A DNA stretch of 64,000 bases. Origin: Rhizobium rosettiformans (lineage in GTDB: Bacteria; Pseudomonadota; Alphaproteobacteria; Rhizobiales; Rhizobiaceae). How positions within the stretch are numbered: position 1 is the first letter of the stretch; each line of letters begins with the position of its first letter. The position numbers and the translations under genes are program-made. The DNA lies in assembly GCF_016806065.1 (NCBI RefSeq), contig NZ_CP032406.1:372001-436000 (forward strand). Reading direction: 5' to 3'. Under the pieces are notes generated by a model. It did no database searches. It had not been told where the DNA came from and worked only from the letters and a program-made list of their open reading frames with translations. Positions 6,996-16,050 of the stretch are shown piece by piece.

Positions 6996-9014
6996 CTAGC
7001 GGCTTCTTGCTTTTAGCCTTTTGTATTGATGAGCTAACCAGAAAACAGCAACCAGTACCCATCGGTTCACCATGCTTATCTTTAGGCCGTCCAGCGCCGC
7101 AGACCACTGGGTGCGCCTCACGTACTGAATAACCAACTGGCGTTGACCAGGCAAAAAAAGTGCCGAAAAGAGCATGCCTAGCGACGGAGCCTTTCCTCGG
7201 TCGAAAAACCCTCCAAAACCGAAAAGATCGTGCTGAGGTGCGTCATAATAGGCTTTCAGCAATTGGCTTGGGGGTCGCGATGCGAGTTCTCTCCAAACCC
7301 TCAGTGCTGGCTTAAGCAATTCTGCAGAGCACACTGAATGACTTGCTATCAGTGGTCGCTGCACACTAGCGGCTGCAATAACACCGTCCTGAAAATGTCG
7401 GGTGAAGCTTTCTATCACCATATTTTCCCGGTCGTTTACTTCGCGAACCGGGATAACATGATTGTCCTGTTTCTGATAACCGGACACACTACCGTTTGCA
7501 GAATTGCATATTAATTCCAGCGGCTCGAAAGTCTCAAAGAACTGCATATCCGTCGTATACCGTTCATCCGGGCCAAAAGCTAGCTTGCGCACATTGCGCG
7601 GCTGTTCGTTCAAAAATCTTCTAAGCGCCAGATAGTAGCCGACGGTGTCATTTCCGGGCAGGACACGAGCGATATTGTCTTGAATAGTTCCTCGCCAGCC
7701 AATGTCCACAAACCCGAGTTTTTGGCCCGCTCTCACGCCACATTGATACAGATAGGCGGTTAGTTCCTCACGTTTTGATGACGCTTTCGAACGTGCTTTC
7801 GCGAGAAATTCTTCATTTTTGAAAAGCGCTAGGATCCGATCGTCTTCCTGAGGATTAACAACCAATTCATTCAAACGGAGCCGCAGCCTCTCCAGAAGTG
7901 GAACAAACATTGTGGGCTCGATGTCGAGAATTGAAAAAAGAGTAGATACTTTCTGCTGAGTGTTGAGTGACCACACTCGCTGAAGTTCGCCGATATCGAC
8001 TTCTCCGAGTGAAGCTGCAAAAGTCGCTTGACGGCTGACAGCAAGGATCGACGATGGCGGCAGTCTGCACCCAGCATGCTTGTTGTCGGCGAAAAGGGTG
8101 TTGTAGACCCGATAAAAAAACTCACCTTCGCGCGTGAAGAAAAACATCTGATCCGGCGCTTCTATTAGCGCTTGTTCGGCGATGAAAAGCGCGAAACCGA
8201 TAAAAAGTGGCGCGGCTTGAACACCGATCTGAAACGCTGCAGCTTCATGTTTTTCGAATGAATCAACGGCTTCCTTAGCCAACTGTTGAGAAGATGAATG
8301 CAGTTCGAAGAAGAGCGCTTCACGCGAGACAAACAGCGATTCGCGCAATCCGCGCGCAGCATGAGCCTCTTTCGGCACGTATGAGACCGCCTCAACACCC
8401 AAACGACGCGGCGTTTCCACATCAGCGTAAGGATTATCGCCTATGTGGACATGTTGATGTGGCTTCACCCCGTAGAGCTTATGGACGTAACTGAAAAGCC
8501 GACCTGTGCGTTTGTTCAACATGAAATCGCACGATACAAGCCCTTCCGGGACGATCTTATCCAGCCCATGATAAGCCAGCAGTCGGTCCAACATTTCTGA
8601 CCCCATATAGAAATCAGAAAGATAAAGTGTCCTTTCCGCTGGATACTTTTTGATGAATTCTTGAATGTCAGGATCGGGGAAGGTCATCGCCATTTCGAAT
8701 GACAATTCCCCTTCAGCAACGTGCAAAACTTCTTCTTCTTTTGGCGTCGTATTCAAAACATCGCATAACAACACCCGCAAGACGTCTGTCAGCTGATATT
8801 CGCCGTCATGCGACGCGTTTTCAGCACGCCGGGCCATCTGGGCCTCGATCACATTTCTTCTCTCATAGATCGACGAAGGAGTTATGAAATTAGCAGACAG
8901 ATCCGCGTGAAAACGCAAAAAAATCCGATGCGCAGTCGCAAACTTGACCGCTTCAGGATGGCATTTCCTCCTAAGCAACGTATCCCAGACGTCGATCGTT
9001 CGCAGTTTATACAT
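6996..9014 (-). CDS. HAD-superfamily domain fused to a GWxGxIQDN polysaccharide-cluster domain
   Basis: The 672-residue protein begins at ATG 9014, which overlaps the stop of the upstream glycosyltransferase gene (TGATG). A longer frame extends upstream but lies inside that gene. HAD motifs are present: DVWDT at 8-12, LSDFYM with Ser133, Lys168, and GDNPYADVE with Asp193/Asp198. The second half (about 240-690) contains FFFTREGEFF near 294-300, AVSRQ, and FVDIGWRGTIQDN around 436-447. This architecture corresponds to the COG5610-type predicted hydrolases of capsule and O-antigen loci. Their biochemical role is not established, but a phosphatase acting on a sugar or lipid intermediate is possible. 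A HAD-less relative lies two genes upstream. Confidence 0.7.
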   Translation of the reverse strand: MYKLRTIDVWDTLLRRKCHPEAVKFATAHRIFLRFHADLSANFITPSSIYERRNVIEAQMARRAENASHDGEYQLTDVLRVLLCDVLNTTPKEEEVLHVAEGELSFEMAMTFPDPDIQEFIKKYPAERTLYLSDFYMGSEMLDRLLAYHGLDKIVPEGLVSCDFMLNKRTGRLFSYVHKLYGVKPHQHVHIGDNPYADVETPRRLGVEAVSYVPKEAHAARGLRESLFVSREALFFELHSSSQQLAKEAVDSFEKHEAAAFQIGVQAAPLFIGFALFIAEQALIEAPDQMFFFTREGEFFYRVYNTLFADNKHAGCRLPPSSILAVSRQATFAASLGEVDIGELQRVWSLNTQQKVSTLFSILDIEPTMFVPLLERLRLRLNELVVNPQEDDRILALFKNEEFLAKARSKASSKREELTAYLYQCGVRAGQKLGFVDIGWRGTIQDNIARVLPGNDTVGYYLALRRFLNEQPRNVRKLAFGPDERYTTDMQFFETFEPLELICNSANGSVSGYQKQDNHVIPVREVNDRENMVIESFTRHFQDGVIAAASVQRPLIASHSVCSAELLKPALRVWRELASRPPSQLLKAYYDAPQHDLFGFGGFFDRGKAPSLGMLFSALFLPGQRQLVIQYVRRTQWSAALDGLKISMVNRWVLVAVFWLAHQYKRLKARSR

Positions 9015-10246
9015 CACGACGCTTTTCTCGGTGGAAACACAACCTCTTTGAGGGTCAATAGCTGTTTCACACGATCTTGCGCCCAACTAGGCAACCGGCG
9101 GGTGATAGCTTTGAGTTTGTAACCCCAGACGATCGAGCGCCCCTGCTTCAATCTTTGTTGCTCGTCCGAGGCATATCGTGACCACGCTGCTTCCGTCAAA
9201 ATGTTCAAACTCTCGCGATCGACTTGTGGCCCAACAAGCGCATTTCGAACCCATTGAGCGAACATTTCCGACGAATGCTCCCAATCCGGCCAGGCTGCAG
9301 CTGTAGCCTGGCCGCCTTGTTTAAGTGTTTCTAGATGTTGTCGGTCTGACAACATCAAACGCAACGCTGTGATGACTTGCTCGGTGTCACGGTCTCTGAC
9401 AACGGTCGCATTCACCCCGTCCTCAATATACTCATCGTGGCCGGTTACATCGAACACAATTGCCGTCCCTCCACAATGGAACATTTCCAGAGGAGGTCCA
9501 AACATGCCCTCTACAGTACTCAGTTTAACCAAGATGTCACAGGACCTATAGATTTCTGGTGTTTTGTGGATCGGAATCCTGGAAAAAACACGCGACACCC
9601 CCGGCAGTGATTTCACAGGAGATCCTGTCAAGACCCAGATATCCTTCGCCCCCGCCCGCTTCGCCAATTTCAAGGCAAGTGCTGTATTTTTGAACGCGAT
9701 ATTGAAGTGGCCTTCAATAAGAACCCTTGGGTTTCCTGCCGAACGCGCCGCTGCAGCGGGTCCTGTAGCAGTATAAATATCCTTTCTTATGCCATTGCGA
9801 ACCAGAGCTGCCTCCTGTCCAAACGAATCTTCAAGGTGCCGCAATATCCAGGTCGCTTCAGTAATGTATCTAACGGGTAAACGGTAAGTCGCATCAACCA
9901 ACGCCCTCAAAGGGCGCTCACGCTCAGGATAAAACCGAGACTCGATGGACTGTACGAAGTAGCCACAACGCGGCGCATCAAACGACGCAAGCTCTAGGGC
10001 GGTTTTCCACCACGTGGCAATCACCAAATCGAAGGTTTCTGCTCTCGCCTGACCAAAAGAGATGCAGCGTAGCGATTTTCCCTGATCATGCCAGGAAGCT
10101 GTCGTTTCGGTAAATGGTTCCTGCACAGCCAGTGTTACGTCGTAGCCACTATTTTGAAGATGGCAGGCATGTTGGAAGATTACATAGGTCCCACCGCTGA
10201 TCTCAATCGAGCCGACCAAAAAGCATATTCTTGTTTTCTCCGTCAT
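9014..10246 (-). CDS. glycosyltransferase family 4-like
   Basis: A 410-residue protein starting at ATG 10246 inside an ATGA overlap with the preceding gene; an upstream in-frame extension is discounted because it lies within that gene. The N-terminus (RICFLVGSIEISGGTYVIFQHA) fits the GT-B fold donor/acceptor pattern where a GG loop follows the first strand. Near the C-terminal half, CDILVKLSTVEGMFGPPLEMFHCGGTAIVFD contains the E-x7-E type signature of GT4 enzymes. The substrate is unknown. It presumably adds one sugar of the surface polysaccharide repeat. It is translationally coupled on both sides. Confidence 0.75.
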   Translation of the reverse strand: MTEKTRICFLVGSIEISGGTYVIFQHACHLQNSGYDVTLAVQEPFTETTASWHDQGKSLRCISFGQARAETFDLVIATWWKTALELASFDAPRCGYFVQSIESRFYPERERPLRALVDATYRLPVRYITEATWILRHLEDSFGQEAALVRNGIRKDIYTATGPAAAARSAGNPRVLIEGHFNIAFKNTALALKLAKRAGAKDIWVLTGSPVKSLPGVSRVFSRIPIHKTPEIYRSCDILVKLSTVEGMFGPPLEMFHCGGTAIVFDVTGHDEYIEDGVNATVVRDRDTEQVITALRLMLSDRQHLETLKQGGQATAAAWPDWEHSSEMFAQWVRNALVGPQVDRESLNILTEAAWSRYASDEQQRLKQGRSIVWGYKLKAITRRLPSWAQDRVKQLLTLKEVVFPPRKAS

Positions 10247-11514
10247 TTTGCCCCTCGTGCGAAACGGTTTTGCCACACGCGGAATGTTCGATAGAGAATG
10301 TGGACACCGAACAAGGCGCGGCGGCGTAATGTAAGATACGGCCAGAAACCAGGATCTCCGAGCCGCCGATGCCTCAGAAGCTGAATTGTGTACCGCAATC
10401 GCTGAGGCAGAGCATCCCTTTTCGCGCCGCCTCCAAACTGAGATTGTTCGAAAACGCCGAAATTCTCGACGTGAGATACTGACAGCATCCATTCGATCTC
10501 GTCGTCGGTTGGTGAGAACACCATGCGAGCGTGTTGTTGGAGACTTCGTTGGAGGAGCCATCCATCGGAAACGTCACGCCCGGCGAACTCTTCCGCGAGC
10601 AGAAGAAACCGTTCCATGATCACTTCCGCAACAGGCTGGACGTACTGATCGATCATCTGCTGTTCGTTAAACGGATCACGAACGACCACAGCCCTGCCCT
10701 CTGCGTCGATCTCATAAGCCCTTGGACCGCCATGGCGCGCAGGAAGTAGAACCTCGTAAAGAGAACGGTTTTCGTTGAATGTTCTAAAACCCGCAGAAAG
10801 GCGCGGGATGCTAGAAAACAATAATCCCATCTTACGGTTATGTACGTCGGCCAGCCCGGGAGATACCAATCCTATGTAATAACCATCAATGCGTGCCTCC
10901 GGCCCAGCCACGCGCCGAAACCAATTGAACAAATTATCTTGGATGGATCCCTTCCAGCCGACATCAACGACGTGGAGTGATGTCGGCAGCTTTCCATCCG
11001 TAAAACAGGAAAGGTAATCCGCGAGCGCAGCACTTCTTTGCGTACGCTGGCTTTCGTAGAGAGACTGGAAGAACTGCGACCCGAGAAGCTTACGAAACAG
11101 CGTGGAGGTAGGAAAGTCTTTTTGAATGCTTCGTGCTTCGGCTTCACTTATCTGAGCGGCCGCAAGTACTTCGAGTTCGTGACCGTCCAAGGCAAGGCTT
11201 TTTAGGAAGGAGGAAAGCGACATCCTCCTGTACTGACGAAACAAGACGTCGAATTTCTCTTGATTCAACGGGCCCAATGACGGCATGAAGGTCGAGCGCC
11301 GTGAGACTTCAAGGTAATGAGTGCGTATCGCAGCCGCATTAGTTGATTTTTCCGAATAAACGTCAAACATGTCCTTCAACATCGCGCCTTCACGCGAGAA
11401 GAAATAGATATCTTTGACTCCCTCGCTCGTCAGTCGTTTATGTAGTCGCGACGTGAATAGGTAAAGACTGAGCGCCAGGTCGAGAAATGGCGTATATGTC
11501 CTCTCGCGTGTCAT
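10243..11514 (-). CDS. GWxGxIQDN-domain protein without HAD domain (polysaccharide cluster, function unknown)
   Basis: The 423-residue protein parallels the C-terminal two thirds of the HAD fusion protein encoded at 6996-9014. Shared landmarks are DIYFFSREGAML (about 35-46), LEVSRRSTF (about 68-76) and HVVDVGWKGSIQDN (about 181-194) followed by DGYYIGL. It lacks any HAD motif. No signal peptide or membrane segment is evident, so it is probably cytoplasmic. Its position between two glycosyltransferases suggests a role in glycan assembly. I do not know the reaction. It could partner a separate HAD enzyme or act as a transferase of an uncharacterised fold. Confidence 0.6.
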   Translation of the reverse strand: MTRERTYTPFLDLALSLYLFTSRLHKRLTSEGVKDIYFFSREGAMLKDMFDVYSEKSTNAAAIRTHYLEVSRRSTFMPSLGPLNQEKFDVLFRQYRRMSLSSFLKSLALDGHELEVLAAAQISEAEARSIQKDFPTSTLFRKLLGSQFFQSLYESQRTQRSAALADYLSCFTDGKLPTSLHVVDVGWKGSIQDNLFNWFRRVAGPEARIDGYYIGLVSPGLADVHNRKMGLLFSSIPRLSAGFRTFNENRSLYEVLLPARHGGPRAYEIDAEGRAVVVRDPFNEQQMIDQYVQPVAEVIMERFLLLAEEFAGRDVSDGWLLQRSLQQHARMVFSPTDDEIEWMLSVSHVENFGVFEQSQFGGGAKRDALPQRLRYTIQLLRHRRLGDPGFWPYLTLRRRALFGVHILYRTFRVWQNRFARGAK

Positions 11515-11562
11515 TTAGTTGCCTGCTCTCAAAAGTGTTCCTGTCAGCGAGAAAGATCACGC

Positions 11563-13617
11563 TCATGATTTCGTATACCGTTCTCGGTGTTTTTCGACCA
11601 TAGATGACAAGAATTCTTCAAACCTGGGCGCGACGCCTTTCCAGTCCCATGGTTTGATCGAGATAAGGTTTTCTTCCGAAAGTCCCGGAAAGAGGCTTCT
11701 GTCTGCGTGAAGACGGCGCAGGCAATCCTTCAATGCATCGACAGATCTCTCTCTGAGAATGAACTCTCTTTGCAATGGACCAAAAATCTCAGGGACTAGT
11801 CCCACATCCGTTGAAATGACAGGCACTCCTGATGCCATTGCTTCCATGACAGGATTGGGCGTGCCCTCGATTTCCGAGGTGCAGACATAGAGATCAATCG
11901 TGTGGTAGTAGGCAGGCATTTTGTGGTGCGGAACAAATTTGTCCTGTCGATCGGCAAATCTGGTGACGAATTCGAGTCCTTCTGCCCTCAGCTGTTCAAG
12001 AGCGGGTTTCAAAATCGTGTTGACACCCTTGATGTCTCCGAGCTCCTCACTCCATTTGCTGTTTCCAACCCATCCCACTACAATTGGGCGAGTGTTTAGC
12101 TCGCGGAAACGCTCTAAATTTACAGGCGTAAAGAGATCAAGATCCACCCCGTCGGGGAAAACAGTTGCAGGTTTGGGATAGGTTTCCAAGGTCTCATATA
12201 TTTGGGCGAGGCGTTTTGAACTGACAGTGTAACCGGTGACCTGTGAGAAAATATGAGAACGGGCGGCCACCTCTTCGTCTTTTAAGAAGAGATGGTCATA
12301 AACTGCCGTTGTAACTGGCCTGCCACTAAAGAAACGATTCAGAAAAACTTTCAAATCGCAACCGAGTTGCCCGGCATAGGACGCATTAAAAGGCGTGTCC
12401 AACGCCGCCAACACCTCACGCCAGAAAATATGAACAAAATCATAGCTATCCAGCACGACCAGGAGTTGGAAATAGTTATCGAACGCCGTATGAGGGATAA
12501 TTTCAAACTGGTATTTATGCCCGAGTGCCTTGACGATCTGACGAGAGATATTGGCGAAGGCCCAGTCATCGCTGTCCACTACGAGTGCGACACGCATGGG
12601 ACGTGTAACGACAGGCTGAGCTGCGTAAGGTTTCGCTTCTTTCAGTCTCGGCTTTTCTCCTGTCATTTTGTTGGTTTGGCTTTCCAGCCATTGTTCAACG
12701 ACATCACTCCATATGGAGAAACCATATTTCTCCTGAAGATGGTTCGCAGATTTCTCGATAATTTGCCGGGAGAACCGGGTGCGTTCGTAATCAGCATCAG
12801 AATTGTTCTGCGCTGGGGGATGATCGTGTACCAACGCGGTCAAGCCCGAGCAACCCACCTTCATTCCGGCCCGGAAAATGCGGATGGACAAATCCAAGTC
12901 TTCGAAGCCAATGAACATGGCTTCGTCATAACCGCCTAGCCGCTGAAAACTTTCTACCTTTAAAAGGGAAGAGCCTCCGAAGAGAAACGTACCCAGAAAA
13001 ACGTTCTCTTCCAGCGGTCCCGTCTTGTCCTGTTGATAGGCGCTCCCAGCGCCTAGCCAAAATCGTCCATCGGCATCTGCATTTAGATACAGATGTCCGC
13101 CTAGAGCAAACAAGGTCTGCCTGTCTGGATCCATAAGTGGCATGCTCATGAAGTGGCAACCGGTCACGCCCAGCTCCCACTGCAGGCGCTGCAGAGGATT
13201 TGCAATAAAGTAAATATCGTTGTCGAGACACATCAACCATTCGGTTCGCACATGCTCGATCGTTCTGTTGCGCCCGCCTGCTACACCGAAATTCTGGCCA
13301 AGCCGCACGATACGCGACCGGTATGGCATCTCGGCAAGAATGTTAGTCAGTGCTTCAATTTCACTTTCTGACGAACCATTGTCAATTATGAGAACTTCGC
13401 CGGCAAATTCCGGGATGAAATCGCTGATGGAACGGCAAAGCTTTTCCGAAAGATGAACTCGACCTAGCGAAAGAAACGAAATGGTGAGGTTCTCACCATT
13501 TAGTCCGATGTTTGGGCCGGCAGGACGCTCGATGTTTTCATTCAGTTGAAAATGGGAACTGTCATAAATCGCTGACATCTCACTGAGGCCAGCTACTTTT
13601 GTAGGAAGTACCTTCAT
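11563..13617 (-). CDS. bifunctional GT2-GT4 glycosyltransferase
   Basis: A 684-residue two-domain protein. The N-terminal GT2 domain (about 40-320) shows LTISFLSLGR, LIIDNGSSE, NFGVAGGRNR, the metal-binding segment MCLDNDIYF, and GGYDEAMFIGFEDLDLSIR (ED motif). The C-terminal GT-B/GT4 domain (about 350-670) contains VFPDGVDLDLFTP and YVCTSEIEGTPNPVMEAMASGVPVIS, with the E-x7-E pair. Such fusions usually build two successive linkages of a repeat. The gene abuts the methyltransferase gene (shared base 13617) and is followed by the only noticeable gap in the operon, 48 bp. Confidence 0.85.
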   Translation of the reverse strand: MKVLPTKVAGLSEMSAIYDSSHFQLNENIERPAGPNIGLNGENLTISFLSLGRVHLSEKLCRSISDFIPEFAGEVLIIDNGSSESEIEALTNILAEMPYRSRIVRLGQNFGVAGGRNRTIEHVRTEWLMCLDNDIYFIANPLQRLQWELGVTGCHFMSMPLMDPDRQTLFALGGHLYLNADADGRFWLGAGSAYQQDKTGPLEENVFLGTFLFGGSSLLKVESFQRLGGYDEAMFIGFEDLDLSIRIFRAGMKVGCSGLTALVHDHPPAQNNSDADYERTRFSRQIIEKSANHLQEKYGFSIWSDVVEQWLESQTNKMTGEKPRLKEAKPYAAQPVVTRPMRVALVVDSDDWAFANISRQIVKALGHKYQFEIIPHTAFDNYFQLLVVLDSYDFVHIFWREVLAALDTPFNASYAGQLGCDLKVFLNRFFSGRPVTTAVYDHLFLKDEEVAARSHIFSQVTGYTVSSKRLAQIYETLETYPKPATVFPDGVDLDLFTPVNLERFRELNTRPIVVGWVGNSKWSEELGDIKGVNTILKPALEQLRAEGLEFVTRFADRQDKFVPHHKMPAYYHTIDLYVCTSEIEGTPNPVMEAMASGVPVISTDVGLVPEIFGPLQREFILRERSVDALKDCLRRLHADRSLFPGLSEENLISIKPWDWKGVAPRFEEFLSSMVEKHRERYTKS

Positions 13618-14720
13618 TACCGACGAGCCTTATCGATTAAATTGGCTGCGAATTTTAATACCCTTTTAGGAATAACTCTATGAACGCGTCGATATACCCC
13701 GACCATTCGCCACGGCACAGCAGCCAAAGTAGCTTCGCTCTCGGTCGCCCTTGCCGTAAGTTCTCGAATACTCTCCTTCGCTAATGCATTTTCCGCGAGG
13801 AGTGCCTGGGTCCGAAGCGCTGCGGCGCGAAGACTTCGATGCATACTCTCCAAATTCTCGGCTTTCTCCGACATCTCATGCGTACGTCGAAGATCCCAAA
13901 GCTGAGTACGCAGGCGTCCAACTTCATCCGCCAGATCTGCCTGAGCAGCAGACCTTAAATCACACGGATAAATAGTGACGTTTTGGTCTTCATCGTTTAC
14001 GTCAGTATTTCCCCAAATTCCGACGTAGTATGACGAGCTATCCATCTCCAAAACATCGTCCGGAGCCACCATTAGAGCAGCGACACCAGGAAGCAAATCG
14101 CCTCGAACCATATCGACCGGATTGTGACCAACTTTCAGGCCTTCGGTACCAATCGCATAATTTCCAAAGCCCGTGACAGGAGTGCCAATGAATCGTCTGC
14201 GGGCTGGACCGAGAATAGAATCGACCAACCCGAAAAACTCGGATGATGTGAAGGTCCGCATATGAAACGGATTACCTTCGTCACCTTCTTCATAGTGACG
14301 CGGGTCGTTAGGGCAGGAAATTATGATAGTCGCATCCGGAGCGGCGACCTTTTTTACCTGCATCAGAAAAAGCTCTGGATCTTCCAAATGCTCAATTGTC
14401 TCGAAAGACACAATCAAATCAAAGGAGTTTTCTGGGAAAATCTTAGAAAGATCATACGCGCTGGCAACGTCAAATTTGATATTGCTTGTTGAGAAGTTGA
14501 GTTTGGCTGAAGCGATTGCTTCTGGTGCGATATCAAGAGCCGTCACATGTGCCGCGTTCCACCGTGTGGCCAGAGCATAGGCACCGTAACCCTCACCACA
14601 GGCAATATCTAGAACACGTTTTCCTGCGGCAAATGGGCGTGCCATCGAGTAACGCGCTAAATGCACAGCCGCCTCGATAGCCAAATATCGCTCGTTAGAT
14701 CCAAAATGGAGCCTCTCCAT
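13617..14720 (-). CDS. class I SAM-dependent methyltransferase with C-terminal coiled coil
   Basis: Start chosen at ATG 14720 because GGAGGAGA lies about ten bases upstream, and the 17 extra upstream codons lie within wzt. The 367-residue protein has motif I DIACGEGYG at 38-46, a downstream acidic residue in ALDI, and SFETIEHLEDPELF after it. Residues about 270-340 form a predicted coiled coil of heptad-like Leu/Ala/Glu/Arg stretches. The C-terminal tail is basic and amphipathic (YRRVHRVIPKRVLKF). In E. coli O8/O9a the WbdD methyltransferase with a coiled coil caps O-polysaccharide and sets its length. This protein is in the right place, next to wzt, to do an analogous job, which is inference. 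Confidence 0.7.
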   Translation of the reverse strand: MERLHFGSNERYLAIEAAVHLARYSMARPFAAGKRVLDIACGEGYGAYALATRWNAAHVTALDIAPEAIASAKLNFSTSNIKFDVASAYDLSKIFPENSFDLIVSFETIEHLEDPELFLMQVKKVAAPDATIIISCPNDPRHYEEGDEGNPFHMRTFTSSEFFGLVDSILGPARRRFIGTPVTGFGNYAIGTEGLKVGHNPVDMVRGDLLPGVAALMVAPDDVLEMDSSSYYVGIWGNTDVNDEDQNVTIYPCDLRSAAQADLADEVGRLRTQLWDLRRTHEMSEKAENLESMHRSLRAAALRTQALLAENALAKESIRELTARATESEATLAAVPWRMVGVYRRVHRVIPKRVLKFAANLIDKARR

Positions 14721-14721
14721 A

Positions 14722-16050
14722 TTAACTTTCTCCTCCGCGGTCAGATACTCGCCATTCGCGAGGTAGGTCAATCAGACCATGAGACACATATGTGTCCTTG
14801 ACTTGAAATATGCAGGCTTCCAAACGCTCAGCGAGAACACCCCACCCGAAAACATCATTGATAGCAAAGCGGATCTTATAGTGCCCAGCCAATAGGTTGA
14901 GGGCCGGGAAGATAATCTGAAACTCCCCTTGTCTCTCCAACTTATACGGAGGTCTTTTCTCCATCAGCGTGGTCGCTCCGCAGACGTAAAAATCGTCATG
15001 GCGCTTCAGATTGAAGACAAATGAGCCTTGTTTCGGGGCGTCATGGCGCAATGACCTATAGCGGACCGTAAACTCAACACGTGCACCGCTTTTGATTTCC
15101 TTCGGTGAGGCAACGCCGTCCGCAACCATATGAACAGATGTGATTTCAAAAGGAGGCATGTCGCCGTTTTCAGCTGGCCGCAGTTCTGCGTCGTCCAAGA
15201 TAAACGCATCGTTTTCGGCCACTGGCTTAACATCGCGTTCCGCGTCTCGCGTGCTCGAGTGATGCTCGTCCTTGACCGGCATCTCACCAGTCAATGAGAT
15301 AAAGCTGTCTATCTTCTCCACGTCGTAGGTGTAAAGATCGATGATATCGCTCGCAGGGCCGTACCCGATTGGCGCTCCATTCTTCAGGTACAATGCACGG
15401 TCACAAATCGTTTTCACCTGATAAGCGTCGTGCGAAACAAAGAGGATCGTGCAGCCACTTTGTTTAATCTGGAAAATTTTTTCGACGCATTTTCTCTGGA
15501 ATGCCATATCCCCAACTGCCAAAATCTCGTCAATTATCAGGATCTGGGGATCGACGTGAACGGCGACCGAGAAAGCAAGCCTAGCAAACATTCCGCTTGA
15601 ATAATATTTCACCGGCTGATCAATGTAGCTACCAATTTCCGCGAAAGCCAAAATCCTATCCATTCGCTCCGCAATTTCATCAGGCGTTAGACCCAGAAGG
15701 CTTGCGTTAAGATGGATATTTTCTCGGCCGGTGAACTCGTTGTTGAAACCAGCGCCGAGTTCAAGCAGAGCGGAGATACGTCCCTTGACCGATATCGTTC
15801 CGGTCGTTGGTCGAACTGTACCGCATATCAGCTTTAACAGAGTGGATTTTCCTGAGCCGTTACGCCCGACTATGCCGACAGTCTCGCCCCTGTCGATATC
15901 GATAGACACGCCGCTCAACGCCCAAAAATCGCTGGAGTATCGGCGCTTCCCGCGAAACAGCCACTCCTTTAGCCGGTCTTCTGGTCGCTCGAACTTACGA
16001 TAAAGCTTCGAAATGTTATCAGCATGAATTACACAGTTATCAGAGTACAT
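14722..16050 (-). CDS. wzt: polysaccharide ABC exporter ATP-binding protein with carbohydrate-binding domain
   Basis: The start is set at ATG 16050, overlapping the end of the permease gene by 11 bp, because the Wzt-like sequence begins there. The 442-residue protein has Walker A GRNGSGKST at 62-70, an RISALLELGAGF segment, signature YYSSGMFARLAF, and Walker B ILIIDEILAVGD. After about residue 290 comes a separate beta-rich domain (FEITSVHMVADG ... NLLAGHYKIRFAINDVFG), matching the Wzt C-terminal domain that reads the terminal modification of O-polysaccharide. With the Wzm-type permease it exports undecaprenyl-linked glycan across the inner membrane. Confidence 0.9.
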   Translation of the reverse strand: MYSDNCVIHADNISKLYRKFERPEDRLKEWLFRGKRRYSSDFWALSGVSIDIDRGETVGIVGRNGSGKSTLLKLICGTVRPTTGTISVKGRISALLELGAGFNNEFTGRENIHLNASLLGLTPDEIAERMDRILAFAEIGSYIDQPVKYYSSGMFARLAFSVAVHVDPQILIIDEILAVGDMAFQRKCVEKIFQIKQSGCTILFVSHDAYQVKTICDRALYLKNGAPIGYGPASDIIDLYTYDVEKIDSFISLTGEMPVKDEHHSSTRDAERDVKPVAENDAFILDDAELRPAENGDMPPFEITSVHMVADGVASPKEIKSGARVEFTVRYRSLRHDAPKQGSFVFNLKRHDDFYVCGATTLMEKRPPYKLERQGEFQIIFPALNLLAGHYKIRFAINDVFGWGVLAERLEACIFQVKDTYVSHGLIDLPREWRVSDRGGES

